Below are positions 15,481-23,735 of a stretch of DNA of 31,844 nucleotides, in pieces (within the stretch, counting starts at the first letter, position 1; the number at the start of each line of letters is the position of its first letter). The notes below the pieces were generated by a model that worked only from the letters and a program-made list of their open reading frames with translations, was not told the origin of the DNA and did no database searches. Source of the stretch: Oscillospiraceae bacterium (GTDB lineage: Bacteria; Bacillota; Clostridia; Oscillospirales; Oscillospiraceae); contig JAFXBH010000214.1 in the NCBI GenBank assembly GCA_017521875.1, positions 1-31,844 on the forward strand. Direction: 5' to 3'. A program made the translations under genes and the position numbers.

Positions 15481-16968
15481 ATGTTAAAGCGATATAATCT
15501 TATTTCGATCATTTATGGAGGCTCCGGTGCTGCTTATGCAAAGCAAATGCACGAGATGATTCTGAGTCGCTCCGAACAGGAGCGCTATCCCATTGCAGCT
15601 AAGATCGTTATGGAAAATATACTTACCGGCGATCTGCTTACCAGCATTACACAGTTATTTACCCAAACCGAGATCTGCCTTGCTTTTCTGACCGCAGACG
15701 ATTGCTGCCTGAATGAAAACGGTCAGGTAAAAAGGCTTCGCCAAAATGTGGTTTTTGAACTGGGTATGGCAGTTTATCGGCTCGGCAGAGAAAAGTGTAT
15801 CCTGCTAAGCGATTTTGATCCCAAAGATCGCAATGTAGAGTTGCCCTCGGATCTGAAGGGAATTGATATCAAACACTTCACCCAACAGACACAAACACAG
15901 GTTTTTGAGGATGTGTTAGATAAGGTCTTGCAGCTCAATGCAATGGGAAGTGACAGCGCAGCCTTCCGTTATGACCATTTGCTGGAACGGGAAGACTATT
16001 TTATCAACTACGAAGATCTGTTTAATTCCTGCTCTCATTTAGACACTCACGAGGGTCTTGCATACCTCAAAGGTGTTCTGAAATACTGGATGGATGAGTG
16101 CAAAAGTTTTACCCATTACGAAGAACGCTGCATATATTTCCTTGAGCGAATCGCATTCTTGCCGATGTTCGGTAGACACAATTGGGTGGATCAGTGGCTG
16201 GAGGAGATGGAAGACCATCTGCGTAGTTATCAGAAAGCAGATATTGCTTACTGCGGAAAAAAACGGCTTGATTTTATACGGAATGTAGCATTTGTGGTCA
16301 GTAGTTTTATGCGTCTGAAATTACAATCAGATGCCTCGCACACCTACAGAGCATATATAGAACTGGTGGATCAGCTGACAATGGAACCGGCAGAGGAAAG
16401 CGGTGTGACAAATCCCCTTGCCCAGACTATTTATTATGATTATCTTGGTCTGTTGCATATGCTCCTGTTCGACCTGAATAAAAATAGACAGAATCTGGAG
16501 GAGGCAATCCGTTGCTTTAGTTTGATCCTGGACAACTATGTGGAGCACACAGATATGAGCCTGAGTATTTGGGGCGGCTTTGTGGGGTACAATCTTGCCC
16601 GCTGCTACATGAAGCAGCATCACCTAACCAGAGACCCGGCAGATATCAAAAAGGCTCACAAACTGATCCGCAATGCTAGTCTGATACGGAAAGGTTGGCT
16701 TAGTGGCACCGGCTTCCACGCTACTATCCGCAGCGCAATGTCCTATGAGTATTTTGTCTGCAAGACCGAACAGATCGGTATGATGAAAATGCTGGAAGGA
16801 TATTCCGATGAGGATATTCGGAGCGAATATAAGCGGTTGGAAGGAGAACTGGAAAGTTATCTGATCCAGGATGAGCCATTGGAAAGATTGCGTTTTGTTC
16901 AGGACTTGCTGAAAACCCGACTGGAAAAGTTGGGAGAAGAAGACGTCCTGGACGAGAGCGCACTGTAA
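15481..16968 (+). CDS. TIR-like nucleotide-binding protein with long helical C-terminus
   Basis: Protein of 495 aa. Residues about 8-150 fit the TIR-like domain family often called predicted nucleotide-binding/CAP12-type: ISIIYGG strand, ICLAFLTADD (65-74), the diagnostic RQNVVFELG (87-95), LGREKCILL, and ELPSDLKGI (120-128). In known members such domains cleave NAD+ or sense cyclic nucleotides in antiphage systems. Residues about 160-495 are helical and Tyr/Leu-rich with a TPR-like look (YYDYLGLLHMLLFDLN, GYNLARCYMKQHHLTRD) and would be the sensor or partner-binding part. No cyclase gene is adjacent. GGGAGG precedes the ATG by about eight bases. The low GC relative to neighbours and the nearby XRE gene fit acquired DNA. 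A defence role is inference. Confidence 0.75.
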   Translation: MLKRYNLISIIYGGSGAAYAKQMHEMILSRSEQERYPIAAKIVMENILTGDLLTSITQLFTQTEICLAFLTADDCCLNENGQVKRLRQNVVFELGMAVYRLGREKCILLSDFDPKDRNVELPSDLKGIDIKHFTQQTQTQVFEDVLDKVLQLNAMGSDSAAFRYDHLLEREDYFINYEDLFNSCSHLDTHEGLAYLKGVLKYWMDECKSFTHYEERCIYFLERIAFLPMFGRHNWVDQWLEEMEDHLRSYQKADIAYCGKKRLDFIRNVAFVVSSFMRLKLQSDASHTYRAYIELVDQLTMEPAEESGVTNPLAQTIYYDYLGLLHMLLFDLNKNRQNLEEAIRCFSLILDNYVEHTDMSLSIWGGFVGYNLARCYMKQHHLTRDPADIKKAHKLIRNASLIRKGWLSGTGFHATIRSAMSYEYFVCKTEQIGMMKMLEGYSDEDIRSEYKRLEGELESYLIQDEPLERLRFVQDLLKTRLEKLGEEDVLDESAL

Positions 16969-17060
16969 GAAAACAAGCGGTTTCCAAACCGGCAGATAAG
17001 CGGTCAACAGAATCGTTATCCTTGCACCCTTGTATACTCCAGTGCGTGAAGATACAAGAA

Positions 17061-17088
17061 AGAGGAGGTCAAGGCCTCCTCTTTTTTT
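17061..17088 (+). terminator. terminator of the TIR-like gene
   Basis: AGAGGAGG (17061-17068) pairs with CCTCCTCT (17075-17082), followed by TTTTTT. The stop codon of the convergent small Cys protein lies in the loop. Confidence 0.85.
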
Positions 17089-17353
17089 GTTTGGCTGCAA
17101 TTTCGTGGATTTCCGGTAAAAGTTCCAGTTTTAGTACATATTCCAGCAGCGCTTTACTAAGATATTCCTTCGATACGAAGGCGTTTTCGTCCGGGTCAGA
17201 CTGCATATAATTTTCACAAGCCTTTGCATCCGGCCGTTTTGCTTTCGCCCTTTGATAGATGCAGTGCCCATAGTGTACCTGAAAGATTTTTCGTTTGTCA
17301 AATATATAGTGCTGTCGATAGTATTCACAAGTACTGCAAATATGTTCGTCCAT
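17069..17353 (-). CDS. small four-cysteine protein
   Basis: Protein of 94 aa, function unknown. Cys6-X2-Cys9, Cys31 and Cys46 (CSTCEYYRQHY, YGHCIYQR, ACENY) suggest a small zinc site; a charged helical C-terminus follows. Similar short Cys proteins occur in Clostridia with no assigned role, to my recollection. The longer reading starts at GTG 17362, but that GTG is part of the ribosome site GAGGTG; the ATG at 17353 sits eight bases from GAGG and is chosen. Divergent from the XRE gene; its promoter encloses a palindrome that the XRE protein may bind. Convergent with the TIR-like gene. Confidence 0.68.
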   Translation of the reverse strand: MDEHICSTCEYYRQHYIFDKRKIFQVHYGHCIYQRAKAKRPDAKACENYMQSDPDENAFVSKEYLSKALLEYVLKLELLPEIHEIAAKQKKRRP

Positions 17354-17371
17354 TTCTATCACCTCAGCAAT

Positions 17372-17400
17372 ATTTTAACCTGATTCAGGTTAAAAGTCAA
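17372..17400 (-). promoter_or_regulatory. promoter with embedded palindromic operator
   Basis: Minus strand: -35 TTGACT (17395-17400), 17-base spacer, -10 TAAAAT (17372-17377), driving the small Cys protein gene. The palindrome TTTTAACCTGA-T-TCAGGTTAAAA (17373-17395), with 11-base arms, fills the spacer. A degenerate second copy (TCTGTTTCAGGTTG, about 17404-17417) lies next to a possible -10 TAAAAT (17421-17426) for the XRE gene. Layout is that of an autoregulated repressor. Confidence 0.65.
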
Positions 17401-17443
17401 TAATCTGTTTCAGGTTGTTGTAAAATGTTTATGAGGTGATTTT

Positions 17444-17644
17444 ATGTATGGACGAATTCGCGATTTGCGAGAGGACCGGGAACTGACACAAAAACAGGTA
17501 GCAGAATTTTTAGGTATGTCTCAAACCGGTTATTCCAAATATGAAACCGGTGAAAACGATATTCCCACCGCTGTTTTGCTCAAACTTGCTGATTTCTACG
17601 AAACAACTACGGATTATCTCCTTGGCAGAATAGATAAAAAATGA
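17444..17644 (+). CDS. XRE/Cro-type repressor
   Basis: Single-domain HTH protein of 66 aa: IRDLREDRELTQKQVAEFLG, recognition helix MSQTGYSKYETGENDIP, then LLKLADFYETTTDYLLGR, the standard XRE fold with its closing helices and no sensor domain. GAGGTG lies about six bases before the ATG. It is divergent from the small Cys protein gene, and the palindrome between them is its likely site. Such regulators often sit in phage, toxin-antitoxin or defence settings; which applies here is open. Confidence 0.88.
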   Translation: MYGRIRDLREDRELTQKQVAEFLGMSQTGYSKYETGENDIPTAVLLKLADFYETTTDYLLGRIDKK

Positions 17645-17679
17645 AATAGAAACAAAAATACTGGTATCGATTATAAAAC

Positions 17680-17729
17680 AGGCGGATCGCCGCATCCCTT
17701 TTTTAGGGAGCAGTGATCCGCCTTTTTAT
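17680..17729 (+). terminator. XRE gene terminator
   Basis: AGGCGGATC (17680-17688) pairs with GATCCGCCT (17715-17723) around an inner CCCT/AGGG stem, followed by TTTTT. It also separates the convergent ABC permease gene. Confidence 0.82.
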
Positions 17730-17740
17730 TTACTTACAGA

Positions 17741-18565
17741 TCATTTCAGATCTTTCCGGTTGAATTTCCAAAAACCCAGCCCTAAGAATGCGCCAATCCC
17801 GGCCAAGGGGGGAATGGTGAGATACAGCACATCTTTCAGACTGTATTCTGTGCCGACACCGATATACGCCACGGCATTTCCCACATTGATTCTGTCTAAG
17901 AACCGCATTACATTAAGGATCTTTTCGTTGTCGCCGGTGATTTCCAAAAGGCTGATGACCACCTGCGTCACGCTGCCTGCCAGCACAAGTACAAAGGACA
18001 GGGCGATGTACAGAACGATGACCAGACCCACATTTTTCATCCATACGCACAGACAGGAAAGCAGTGCGCCGACAAACAGCAGCACCAGCAGTTCAAACCC
18101 CAGGGATTCCAGGAAATACCAGAAATCCGCCATAGTAAAGGGTGTCGTCTGATAGTCAAAGAAGATCAGGCTGATGCCCAGGGTGAGAAATGCGTGCAGC
18201 AACATCACGGAGATCAAAACGGCAGAGCAGGTGATGAACAGCGACAGGAAAATCGCGCTGCGGCTCTTGCCGGAAATGACCTTGTTTCGCACCGTGCCGA
18301 AGGAGAAATCCTTACACAGGGCAATGCCCAGCAGAACCGGGGCGATCAGACCCAGGTTATTTCCCATAGAAAAAGAACCAAAGAACTGAGATTTGCCTGA
18401 AACGATACCGATGAGCATATCATCTGCAAAGATATCTGCGCCGGTAAAGATAATGGCATACAACAAAGGTGTCAGCGCGGCGAAAACCACAGCCAGAATG
18501 CCAATGACCAGTAGCAATTTGTCCTTCAATACCCGGCGAAAATCTGCTTTTAAGAGACCTTTCAT
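17741..18565 (-). CDS. ABC-2 type exporter permease
   Basis: Membrane subunit of 274 aa paired with the ATPase upstream. The N-terminus MKGLLKADFRRVLKDKLLLVIG is followed by about six helices, with a large extracytoplasmic loop between the first two, as in permeases of bacitracin- or lantibiotic-resistance exporters. The start overlaps the ATPase stop by four bases (ATGA), so the two are co-translated. Substrate unknown: peptide antibiotic, lipid or drug export are all possible. Confidence 0.85.
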   Translation of the reverse strand: MKGLLKADFRRVLKDKLLLVIGILAVVFAALTPLLYAIIFTGADIFADDMLIGIVSGKSQFFGSFSMGNNLGLIAPVLLGIALCKDFSFGTVRNKVISGKSRSAIFLSLFITCSAVLISVMLLHAFLTLGISLIFFDYQTTPFTMADFWYFLESLGFELLVLLFVGALLSCLCVWMKNVGLVIVLYIALSFVLVLAGSVTQVVISLLEITGDNEKILNVMRFLDRINVGNAVAYIGVGTEYSLKDVLYLTIPPLAGIGAFLGLGFWKFNRKDLK

Positions 18566-19479
18566 TCCTTTGCACCCCCGATCATAGACAGATAGTAGTC
18601 CTCGAAACTGGTTTCACTGCAGTTGATGCTGAGGATTTTCACGCCGCTGCTGAGGATTGCCGACAGAAGGGCGGTCAAATCCACATTGCCGATGACCTTT
18701 ACGCCATCCGGAGTGAGATCCAAAGGATTTTCCACACTTTCCTGTACCACTTGAGCCAATTTCTGGGGGTCATCTGCGCTGATAGCCGTGGTGTTGGTAC
18801 ATTCTCGGTGGAGTTGTTCCGCGGTGATCTCCTTGATCAGTCGACCTTTGGAAATAATACCGTATTTGGTGGCTACCAGGGACAGTTCTGTGAGAATATG
18901 AGAGGAAATCAGGAAGGTAATGCCCCGCTGACGGTTCAGTTTCAGAATCAGTTCCCGGATGCCTACAATACCGGCAGGGTCAAGGCCGTTCATAGGTTCG
19001 TCCAAAATCAAAAATTCCGGATCTCCCAGCAGAGCCATAGCGATGCCCAATCTCTGCCGCATACCCAAGGAGAAATCGCTGGCGTGTTTCTTTTCTTCCA
19101 GCAGAGCCTCCAGACCCACATCGCTCAGCACGGCAGGAATCTTTTCTTTTCCGTCAATGCCCAGAATGGCGCACTGGGTCTTCAGGTTGTCATAGGCAGA
19201 CATATTCATATAAATAGACGGGCTTTCCACAATGGCGCCGATGTGACTTCTGGCTTGACCGATTTTTCCGTCCCGGTTGTCCACGCCGAAGAGTTCAAAG
19301 CCGCCGGAAGTGGGGGAGATCAGCCCGGTGATCAGCCGAATCACTGTGGTTTTACCGGAGCCGTTTTCGCCCACGAAGCCGTAAATGTCGCCCCGGTCAA
19401 TGTGCATATTGACGGCATTTACCGCCAGTTGCTTTTTATATTGTTTGGTTAATGCGTTTGTAGATAATATATTACTCAT
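18562..19479 (-). CDS. ABC exporter ATPase (BcrA/LanF-like)
   Basis: ATP-binding subunit of 305 aa. Walker A is GENGSGKTT (37-45), the signature is the variant FSLGMRQR (135-142) common in BcrA-type exporters, and Walker B is FLILDEPMNGLDP (about 155-167), with the switch His in SSHILTEL. The C-terminal 80 aa are a family-typical extension. GGAGGG precedes the ATG. Promoter candidate on the minus strand: TTGACA (19530-19535), 17 bases, TATGTT (19507-19512). No two-component system lies next to it, so induction is unclear. Confidence 0.88.
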   Translation of the reverse strand: MSNILSTNALTKQYKKQLAVNAVNMHIDRGDIYGFVGENGSGKTTVIRLITGLISPTSGGFELFGVDNRDGKIGQARSHIGAIVESPSIYMNMSAYDNLKTQCAILGIDGKEKIPAVLSDVGLEALLEEKKHASDFSLGMRQRLGIAMALLGDPEFLILDEPMNGLDPAGIVGIRELILKLNRQRGITFLISSHILTELSLVATKYGIISKGRLIKEITAEQLHRECTNTTAISADDPQKLAQVVQESVENPLDLTPDGVKVIGNVDLTALLSAILSSGVKILSINCSETSFEDYYLSMIGGAKE

Positions 19480-19506
19480 AGGAATCCCTCCTCAGTCTAC
19501 ACTATA

Positions 19507-19535
19507 AACATAATATAAAGCGGTCTGCTTGTCAA
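19507..19535 (-). promoter_or_regulatory. ABC exporter promoter
   Basis: Minus strand: -35 TTGACA (19530-19535), 17-base spacer, -10 TATGTT (19507-19512). Perfect -35, fair -10. Confidence 0.5.
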
Positions 19536-19616
19536 TCATTTCCGCTGAAAAATTCCTCTACCGTCAGTTGAGGGCATCTACGGTCGAAAAATTCCCCATT
19601 TGCCTCTCAAAAGTGC

Positions 19617-19645
19617 TTGCGCAGGAATATATCCTGTGATATAAT
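19617..19645 (+). promoter_or_regulatory. promoter of the zinc-ribbon gene
   Basis: -35 TTGCGC (19617-19622), 17-base spacer, -10 TATAAT (19640-19645). The spacer contains CAGGA-ATATA-TCCTG (19622-19636), a small inverted repeat that could bind a regulator. Confidence 0.65.
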
Positions 19646-19669
19646 CAAGAAAAAAAGGGAGGAATTGCT

Positions 19670-20200
19670 ATGTTATACTGTTCACAATGCGGATTCTGGT
19701 TGAAGGAAGATGCAAAGTTTTGCCCCCAGTGCGGCGCCCCCGCTCCGGTGATGTCTGCAGAACCCAAAATTGCAGAACCCCCCGTGGTGGAAGCAGCAGT
19801 ACCCGTAGCAGAGCCGGTCATTCCTGTTCCCCAGCCGGTCTACTCTGTACCCCAGCCGGTTATGCCCGTAGCCGTTGCAGAACCTGTTGTGTCCACAAAG
19901 GATAAGGTTCTTGGCTTTGTGGGAATGGGTTTGAGTATTTTCGGCTTGTTTATGGCAGTCGTGGGTATTCTGTATACCTTTGCGGGTATGTTTGAACCGG
20001 GTCTGGGCTTTGGCATGTCTATTTCCTTCGGTATGTTCTCTGTTGCGCCGGCGATTGTAGGTCGTTGTCTGTGCGCCCAAAGCATAAGAAACGGCAACTG
20101 CGGGACTCCCTGTTCTGTAGGTATGAAACTCTCCCTTGCCGCAATCATCGTTGCCGGCGTGATGCAATTGATGGGCATCATCAATTTGCTGGAGTTATAA
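19670..20200 (+). CDS. zinc-ribbon membrane protein
   Basis: Protein of 176 aa, function unknown. An N-terminal zinc ribbon (Cys4, Cys7, Cys18, Cys21; YCSQCGFWLKEDAKFCPQCG) is followed by a Pro/Val/Ala-rich linker (about 25-78) with repeated PQPV, then three hydrophobic helices (about 82-106, 112-133, 150-172). Layout matches the many clostridial zinc-ribbon/DUF4190-like proteins. GGGAGG lies about eight bases from the ATG. Single gene with its own promoter; a hairpin follows and ends just before the ribosome site of the next gene. Confidence 0.8.
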   Translation: MLYCSQCGFWLKEDAKFCPQCGAPAPVMSAEPKIAEPPVVEAAVPVAEPVIPVPQPVYSVPQPVMPVAVAEPVVSTKDKVLGFVGMGLSIFGLFMAVVGILYTFAGMFEPGLGFGMSISFGMFSVAPAIVGRCLCAQSIRNGNCGTPCSVGMKLSLAAIIVAGVMQLMGIINLLEL

Positions 20201-20235
20201 GAAAAACGCGGGCGTGATCAGTTGATCGAAAACAG

Positions 20236-20267
20236 TTTCCGCCGGCACAATGCCGGCGGAAATTTCT
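20236..20267 (+). terminator. hairpin between zinc-ribbon gene and acyl-transfer cluster
   Basis: A 12-bp perfect stem (20236-20247 with 20251-20262, loop CAA) is followed by only TTTCTATATTT. Possibly a leaky terminator. No clear promoter was found between it and the adenylating enzyme gene (20287), so read-through may supply that cluster. Confidence 0.6.
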
Positions 20268-20286
20268 ATATTTGGAAGGAAACGCT

Positions 20287-22206
20287 ATGAATCAAGAAGT
20301 CAGAACTGTTTTGCGGACCAACAGAGAGCAGTTGGAAGCATCTCCCAAGGATATGCAGTCTATCTTTCGCATTATGTTTCTCTGGAAGGATCGTGTTCTG
20401 TGCGAGACCAACGACGGTTTCCGCATTCAAAAGTATACATACGGGCAGGTGCAGCAGCGGATTTACCGCGCTGCTGCCGGACTGTACGCAAAAATAGGCG
20501 CTACCCACGGCTATATCGCTCTGGAGATGGAAAACTCCCTGGACTGGATCGTGGCTTTCTGGGCGATCCTGATGAGCGGCAACAAACCCTACCTGGTGAA
20601 TATGCGCTATCCTCAAAACCTGACCGACGGGATTTTGAAGACTCTGCAGGTCAAGCATATCCTCTGCGCCCAGACCACCGGTTGTTCCGGCCAAGCCATC
20701 ACTTTGGCAGATTTGGAAGGGGAGTTTCCTGCTGCCCCGGAGGATGTGTTTGAGAATGAACTGGCCATTTCCTCCTCGGCCACCTCTATGAACGAAGTGA
20801 TCTGTTTTTATTCCGGCTACCAGGTGGCAGAGCAGATTCTGAACTTTAAGGCTATCGTCAAAGAAAATCCCCGCATTGCCAAGCATTACAAGGGCCAACT
20901 GAAGCAACTGGCATTCTTGCCGTTTTATCATATTTTTGGCCTGTTTGCGGTATATTTTTGGTTTACATTCTTTGGAAGAACATTGGTCTTTTTGCGGGAT
21001 TACAGCGCGGAGACTATCTTAAAAACCTGCCGCCGCCACGAAGTGACCCACATCTTTGCCGTTCCTATGCTGTGGCATACGGTGGAAAGTAAGATTTGGG
21101 CCGAGGTTGCCAAGCAGGGAGAGAAGAAAGAAGCCAAGTTGCGTCGGGCATTGAAGTTTACCACCGCCTTGCAAAATATTTTCCCTGCCTTTGGCGCAGC
21201 GGTGGCAAAGCAGATGCTCAGCCAGATTACAGACAAACTCTTTGGCAAATCGGTGATGTTCTGTATCAACGGCGGCAGTTACCTGCGGGATTCCGCTATG
21301 GAACTGCTCAATGGCATCGGCTACAGTATGCACAACGGCTACGGTATGAGCGAGATCGGTATCACCTCTGTGGAACTGCGCCGCAGACCCAAGGATCGAA
21401 ACCGCAACTCCATCGGCCATCCCTTTACATCCGTGGATTACCGGCTGAGCCCGGAGGGGATTTTGCAGGTAAAGGGTTCTTCTTTGTGCATTCAGAAGAT
21501 TGTCAACGGAAAACCGGTCACCCGGGAAGACTGGTTTGATACCGGCGACCGGATGACATGCCGGGACGGCCACTATTATATCCACGGCCGACTCAGCGAT
21601 ACGGTCATTGGGGAAAACGGTGAGAATATCAACCCCGATATGGTGGAAAAGGCGTTCCTGCCGCAGGGCGTCCAGCAGTTCAGTGTGCTGGGTGTTCCTG
21701 GCCAAAACGGCCAGGAACTGTCCCTGGTGGCCCAGGTAAATCCTTATATTACCGCCGCCCAGGTCGGTCGGCTGAAGGACTATTTCTATTCTGTCAACAA
21801 TACATTCCCCACCGCTTCGGCAGTCAAGGCCTTTTATCTGACCTTTGATGAGATTGCACCGCCCACGGCAGTAAAAGTCAGCCGTGTCCAACTGGCCAGG
21901 AAAATTGAGAACGGACAGGTGAAACTGACCGGTATCCAGCAGTTTCAGCAGGAAGTATCCGCTGCCGACGGAGAATCCCCGCTGTTGCGCCAGGTGTGCA
22001 AGATCATTGCCCAGGTGCTGGAATTGGAGGAAGCCAAAGTCACTTCGCAGTCCCATATTTTCTACGACTTAGGCGCAACCAGCATCCAGTATTTTTCTGT
22101 GCTGGTGGCCCTTGCGGAGGAATTTTCCATCTCCGACTATAACAGCAGTGACACTTACTGCTATACCCCGAAAGAAATCTGTGAATACATAGAGAGTAAA
22201 CTGTAA
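20287..22206 (+). CDS. adenylate-forming acyl ligase fused to a carrier domain
   Basis: Predicted to activate a carboxylic acid as acyl-AMP and load it on its own C-terminal carrier domain; 639 aa. Adenylation motifs: A5 NGYGMSE (350-356), A7 WFDTGDR (416-422), A8 GRLSDTVIGENGENINP, A10 Lys530. The usual phosphate-binding loop (TSGTTGXPK) is replaced at about 161-172 by ISSSATSMNE, without its glycines and lysine. The carrier (about 565-639) has DLGATSIQYF with Ser599 for phosphopantetheine. GGAAGGA selects the ATG at 20287 over a TTG at 20272. First of five tightly packed + strand genes; the convergent Sfp-type enzyme could activate the carrier. Substrate could be a fatty acid or an amino acid. 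Confidence 0.85.
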   Translation: MNQEVRTVLRTNREQLEASPKDMQSIFRIMFLWKDRVLCETNDGFRIQKYTYGQVQQRIYRAAAGLYAKIGATHGYIALEMENSLDWIVAFWAILMSGNKPYLVNMRYPQNLTDGILKTLQVKHILCAQTTGCSGQAITLADLEGEFPAAPEDVFENELAISSSATSMNEVICFYSGYQVAEQILNFKAIVKENPRIAKHYKGQLKQLAFLPFYHIFGLFAVYFWFTFFGRTLVFLRDYSAETILKTCRRHEVTHIFAVPMLWHTVESKIWAEVAKQGEKKEAKLRRALKFTTALQNIFPAFGAAVAKQMLSQITDKLFGKSVMFCINGGSYLRDSAMELLNGIGYSMHNGYGMSEIGITSVELRRRPKDRNRNSIGHPFTSVDYRLSPEGILQVKGSSLCIQKIVNGKPVTREDWFDTGDRMTCRDGHYYIHGRLSDTVIGENGENINPDMVEKAFLPQGVQQFSVLGVPGQNGQELSLVAQVNPYITAAQVGRLKDYFYSVNNTFPTASAVKAFYLTFDEIAPPTAVKVSRVQLARKIENGQVKLTGIQQFQQEVSAADGESPLLRQVCKIIAQVLELEEAKVTSQSHIFYDLGATSIQYFSVLVALAEEFSISDYNSSDTYCYTPKEICEYIESKL

Positions 22207-22207
22207 T

Positions 22208-22837
22208 ATGAACAAACATAAATGGCTTGTAAATTTCTGTATGGGTTTCGTAAAACTCACCGGCGCCATTCCTGCCTGGCTATTTTTGAAACCCCGTGTT
22301 CGCCTGGCGCCCGGCGCAAAGAGGAGACTGCCCAAACATTGTATTTTGGTCAGTAACCACCTCAGCCTGATTGATTTTGTGCTGTGCGTGTTGGTGTTTC
22401 CGTGCCGGACAGTGCGTTTTCTGATCGCAGAGGTGATGTTCAACCGTAATGGTTTTATGCGGGTGTTCCTGAACTTGATTGGCGGCATTCGGGTGGATCG
22501 GGATGCCAAATCTTTTGATTTCGTATCCAGCGCCCTGCAGGTGCTGGATGACAACGGCATTGTAGGTGTGTTCCCACAGTCCAGACTGCCTGTGAAGGGA
22601 TGTCATTTCCCGTTTACCGTCAGTACCGCCTTCATCGCTATGCGTACCGACGCCCCCATCATACCGGTGTATACCAACGGCAATTACGGTCTTTTCAAAC
22701 GAGCCAGTCTGGTGATCGGCCCGGAGATCCGTCTGCAGGAACACTGCAAAGAGGGATTGAGCGAGCAGGAGCAACTGGCATATCTGACCAATCTTTTGGA
22801 GACCAAGGTTTTTGAATTGAAAGAGGAATTGAAATAA
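22208..22837 (+). CDS. PlsC-like acyltransferase 1
   Basis: Predicted membrane-associated O-acyltransferase of 209 aa. The catalytic motif is NHLSLID (50-56), and the acceptor-binding motif is the variant FPQSR (122-126) instead of FPEGTR. IPVYTNG corresponds to the fourth family motif. It starts one base after the ligase stop without a strong ribosome site, so translation is probably coupled. In lipid synthesis such enzymes move acyl chains from acyl-ACP or acyl-CoA to (lyso)phosphatidate-type acceptors. The variant FPQSR and the setting make a specialised acceptor possible. Confidence 0.85.
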   Translation: MNKHKWLVNFCMGFVKLTGAIPAWLFLKPRVRLAPGAKRRLPKHCILVSNHLSLIDFVLCVLVFPCRTVRFLIAEVMFNRNGFMRVFLNLIGGIRVDRDAKSFDFVSSALQVLDDNGIVGVFPQSRLPVKGCHFPFTVSTAFIAMRTDAPIIPVYTNGNYGLFKRASLVIGPEIRLQEHCKEGLSEQEQLAYLTNLLETKVFELKEELK

Positions 22838-22839
22838 CT

Positions 22840-23511
22840 ATGCAAAAACAAAGAAAAAACCGCAGACGCGTGTGTGGACAGAGGATCGCTATGACTGCGG
22901 CCCGGTTTGTGTGTATTCCCCTTCTTCTTTTGTACCGCATGAAGCGGATCACCCCCACCGGGGAGCCTTATAAGGCCAAGATCCATGGCGGTGCCATCCT
23001 GGCAGCCAACCATACCGCTTTTTCTGACCCCTTTGTGATCGGTGTGGCATTTTGGTATCGACGAGTGTACTTTTTGGCGGCAGAAGCAGTGATGAAAGGC
23101 AAACTGCGCAGTTGGCTGCTGAAAGGCGTGGGTGCCATTCGCATCGACCGTTACGGGGCAGATATCGAAGCCATTCACAAGTGCGTGAATACCCTGAAGG
23201 GCGGAGATACCCTTTCCATATTCCCGCAGGGCAGTATCGACAGAGAGAATCAGATTCATTCCTTAAAATCCGGCGTGGCGCTGATCGCCTTGCAGGCCGG
23301 TGTGCCGATCATTCCCATGCACATTGTGCCGCCGAAACACTGGTATAACCGACGGGTGGTGGTGATTGGAGAGCCGTTGGATCCCAAGGCTCTGGTGCCA
23401 AAGAAATTCCCTACCACCGCAGATATGGAAATGATCACAGATATATTGTTGGAAGAAATGAATCGATGCGCAGCGCATCAGCAAGGAGAGGAACAGTATG
23501 CAAACCATTGA
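22840..23511 (+). CDS. PlsC-like acyltransferase 2
   Basis: Second acyltransferase of 223 aa, only distantly like the first. The catalytic motif is NHTAFSD (57-63) and the second is FPQG (128-131; SIFPQGSIDRENQ). IPMHIVPP fits the fourth motif. A basic N-terminus and one hydrophobic stretch (about 18-33) suggest membrane association. It starts two bases after the previous stop and its end overlaps the acyl carrier gene by 14 bases. Two acyltransferases in a row could acylate two positions of one acceptor. Confidence 0.87.
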   Translation: MQKQRKNRRRVCGQRIAMTAARFVCIPLLLLYRMKRITPTGEPYKAKIHGGAILAANHTAFSDPFVIGVAFWYRRVYFLAAEAVMKGKLRSWLLKGVGAIRIDRYGADIEAIHKCVNTLKGGDTLSIFPQGSIDRENQIHSLKSGVALIALQAGVPIIPMHIVPPKHWYNRRVVVIGEPLDPKALVPKKFPTTADMEMITDILLEEMNRCAAHQQGEEQYANH

Positions 23512-23734
23512 ACGGCTTATGAAAGTATTTCAGGTGGTATTTGAAGAGAGTGTAGATGCCGCCAAGATCACCCCTGAGTCTTCCCTGCGGGAGGATATCG
23601 GTATCAATTCCATTGGCCTTTTATATATGGCGATGGCTGTGGAAGAGGAGTTTGGCATCAAGTTTACCAATGAAGACTTCTCTGCTATCCGGACGGTGGG
23701 TGATGTGATCGCCTGCATCGAGGCCAAGTGCTGA
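23498..23734 (+). CDS. free acyl carrier protein
   Basis: Acidic 78-aa carrier protein with the phosphopantetheine site DIGINSIG (Ser38) and the four-helix pattern (IERLMKVFQVVFEES, EEEFGIKFTNEDF, TVGDVIACIEAK). The sequence is not the strongly conserved DSLDTVE type of housekeeping AcpP, so it is probably dedicated to this cluster. AAGGAGAGG precedes the ATG. Its start overlaps the previous gene by 14 bases. It would accept acyl groups from the ligase or from fatty acid synthesis and deliver them to the PlsC-like or LRAT-like enzymes; this is inference. Confidence 0.9.
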   Translation: MQTIERLMKVFQVVFEESVDAAKITPESSLREDIGINSIGLLYMAMAVEEEFGIKFTNEDFSAIRTVGDVIACIEAKC

Positions 23735-23735
23735 T

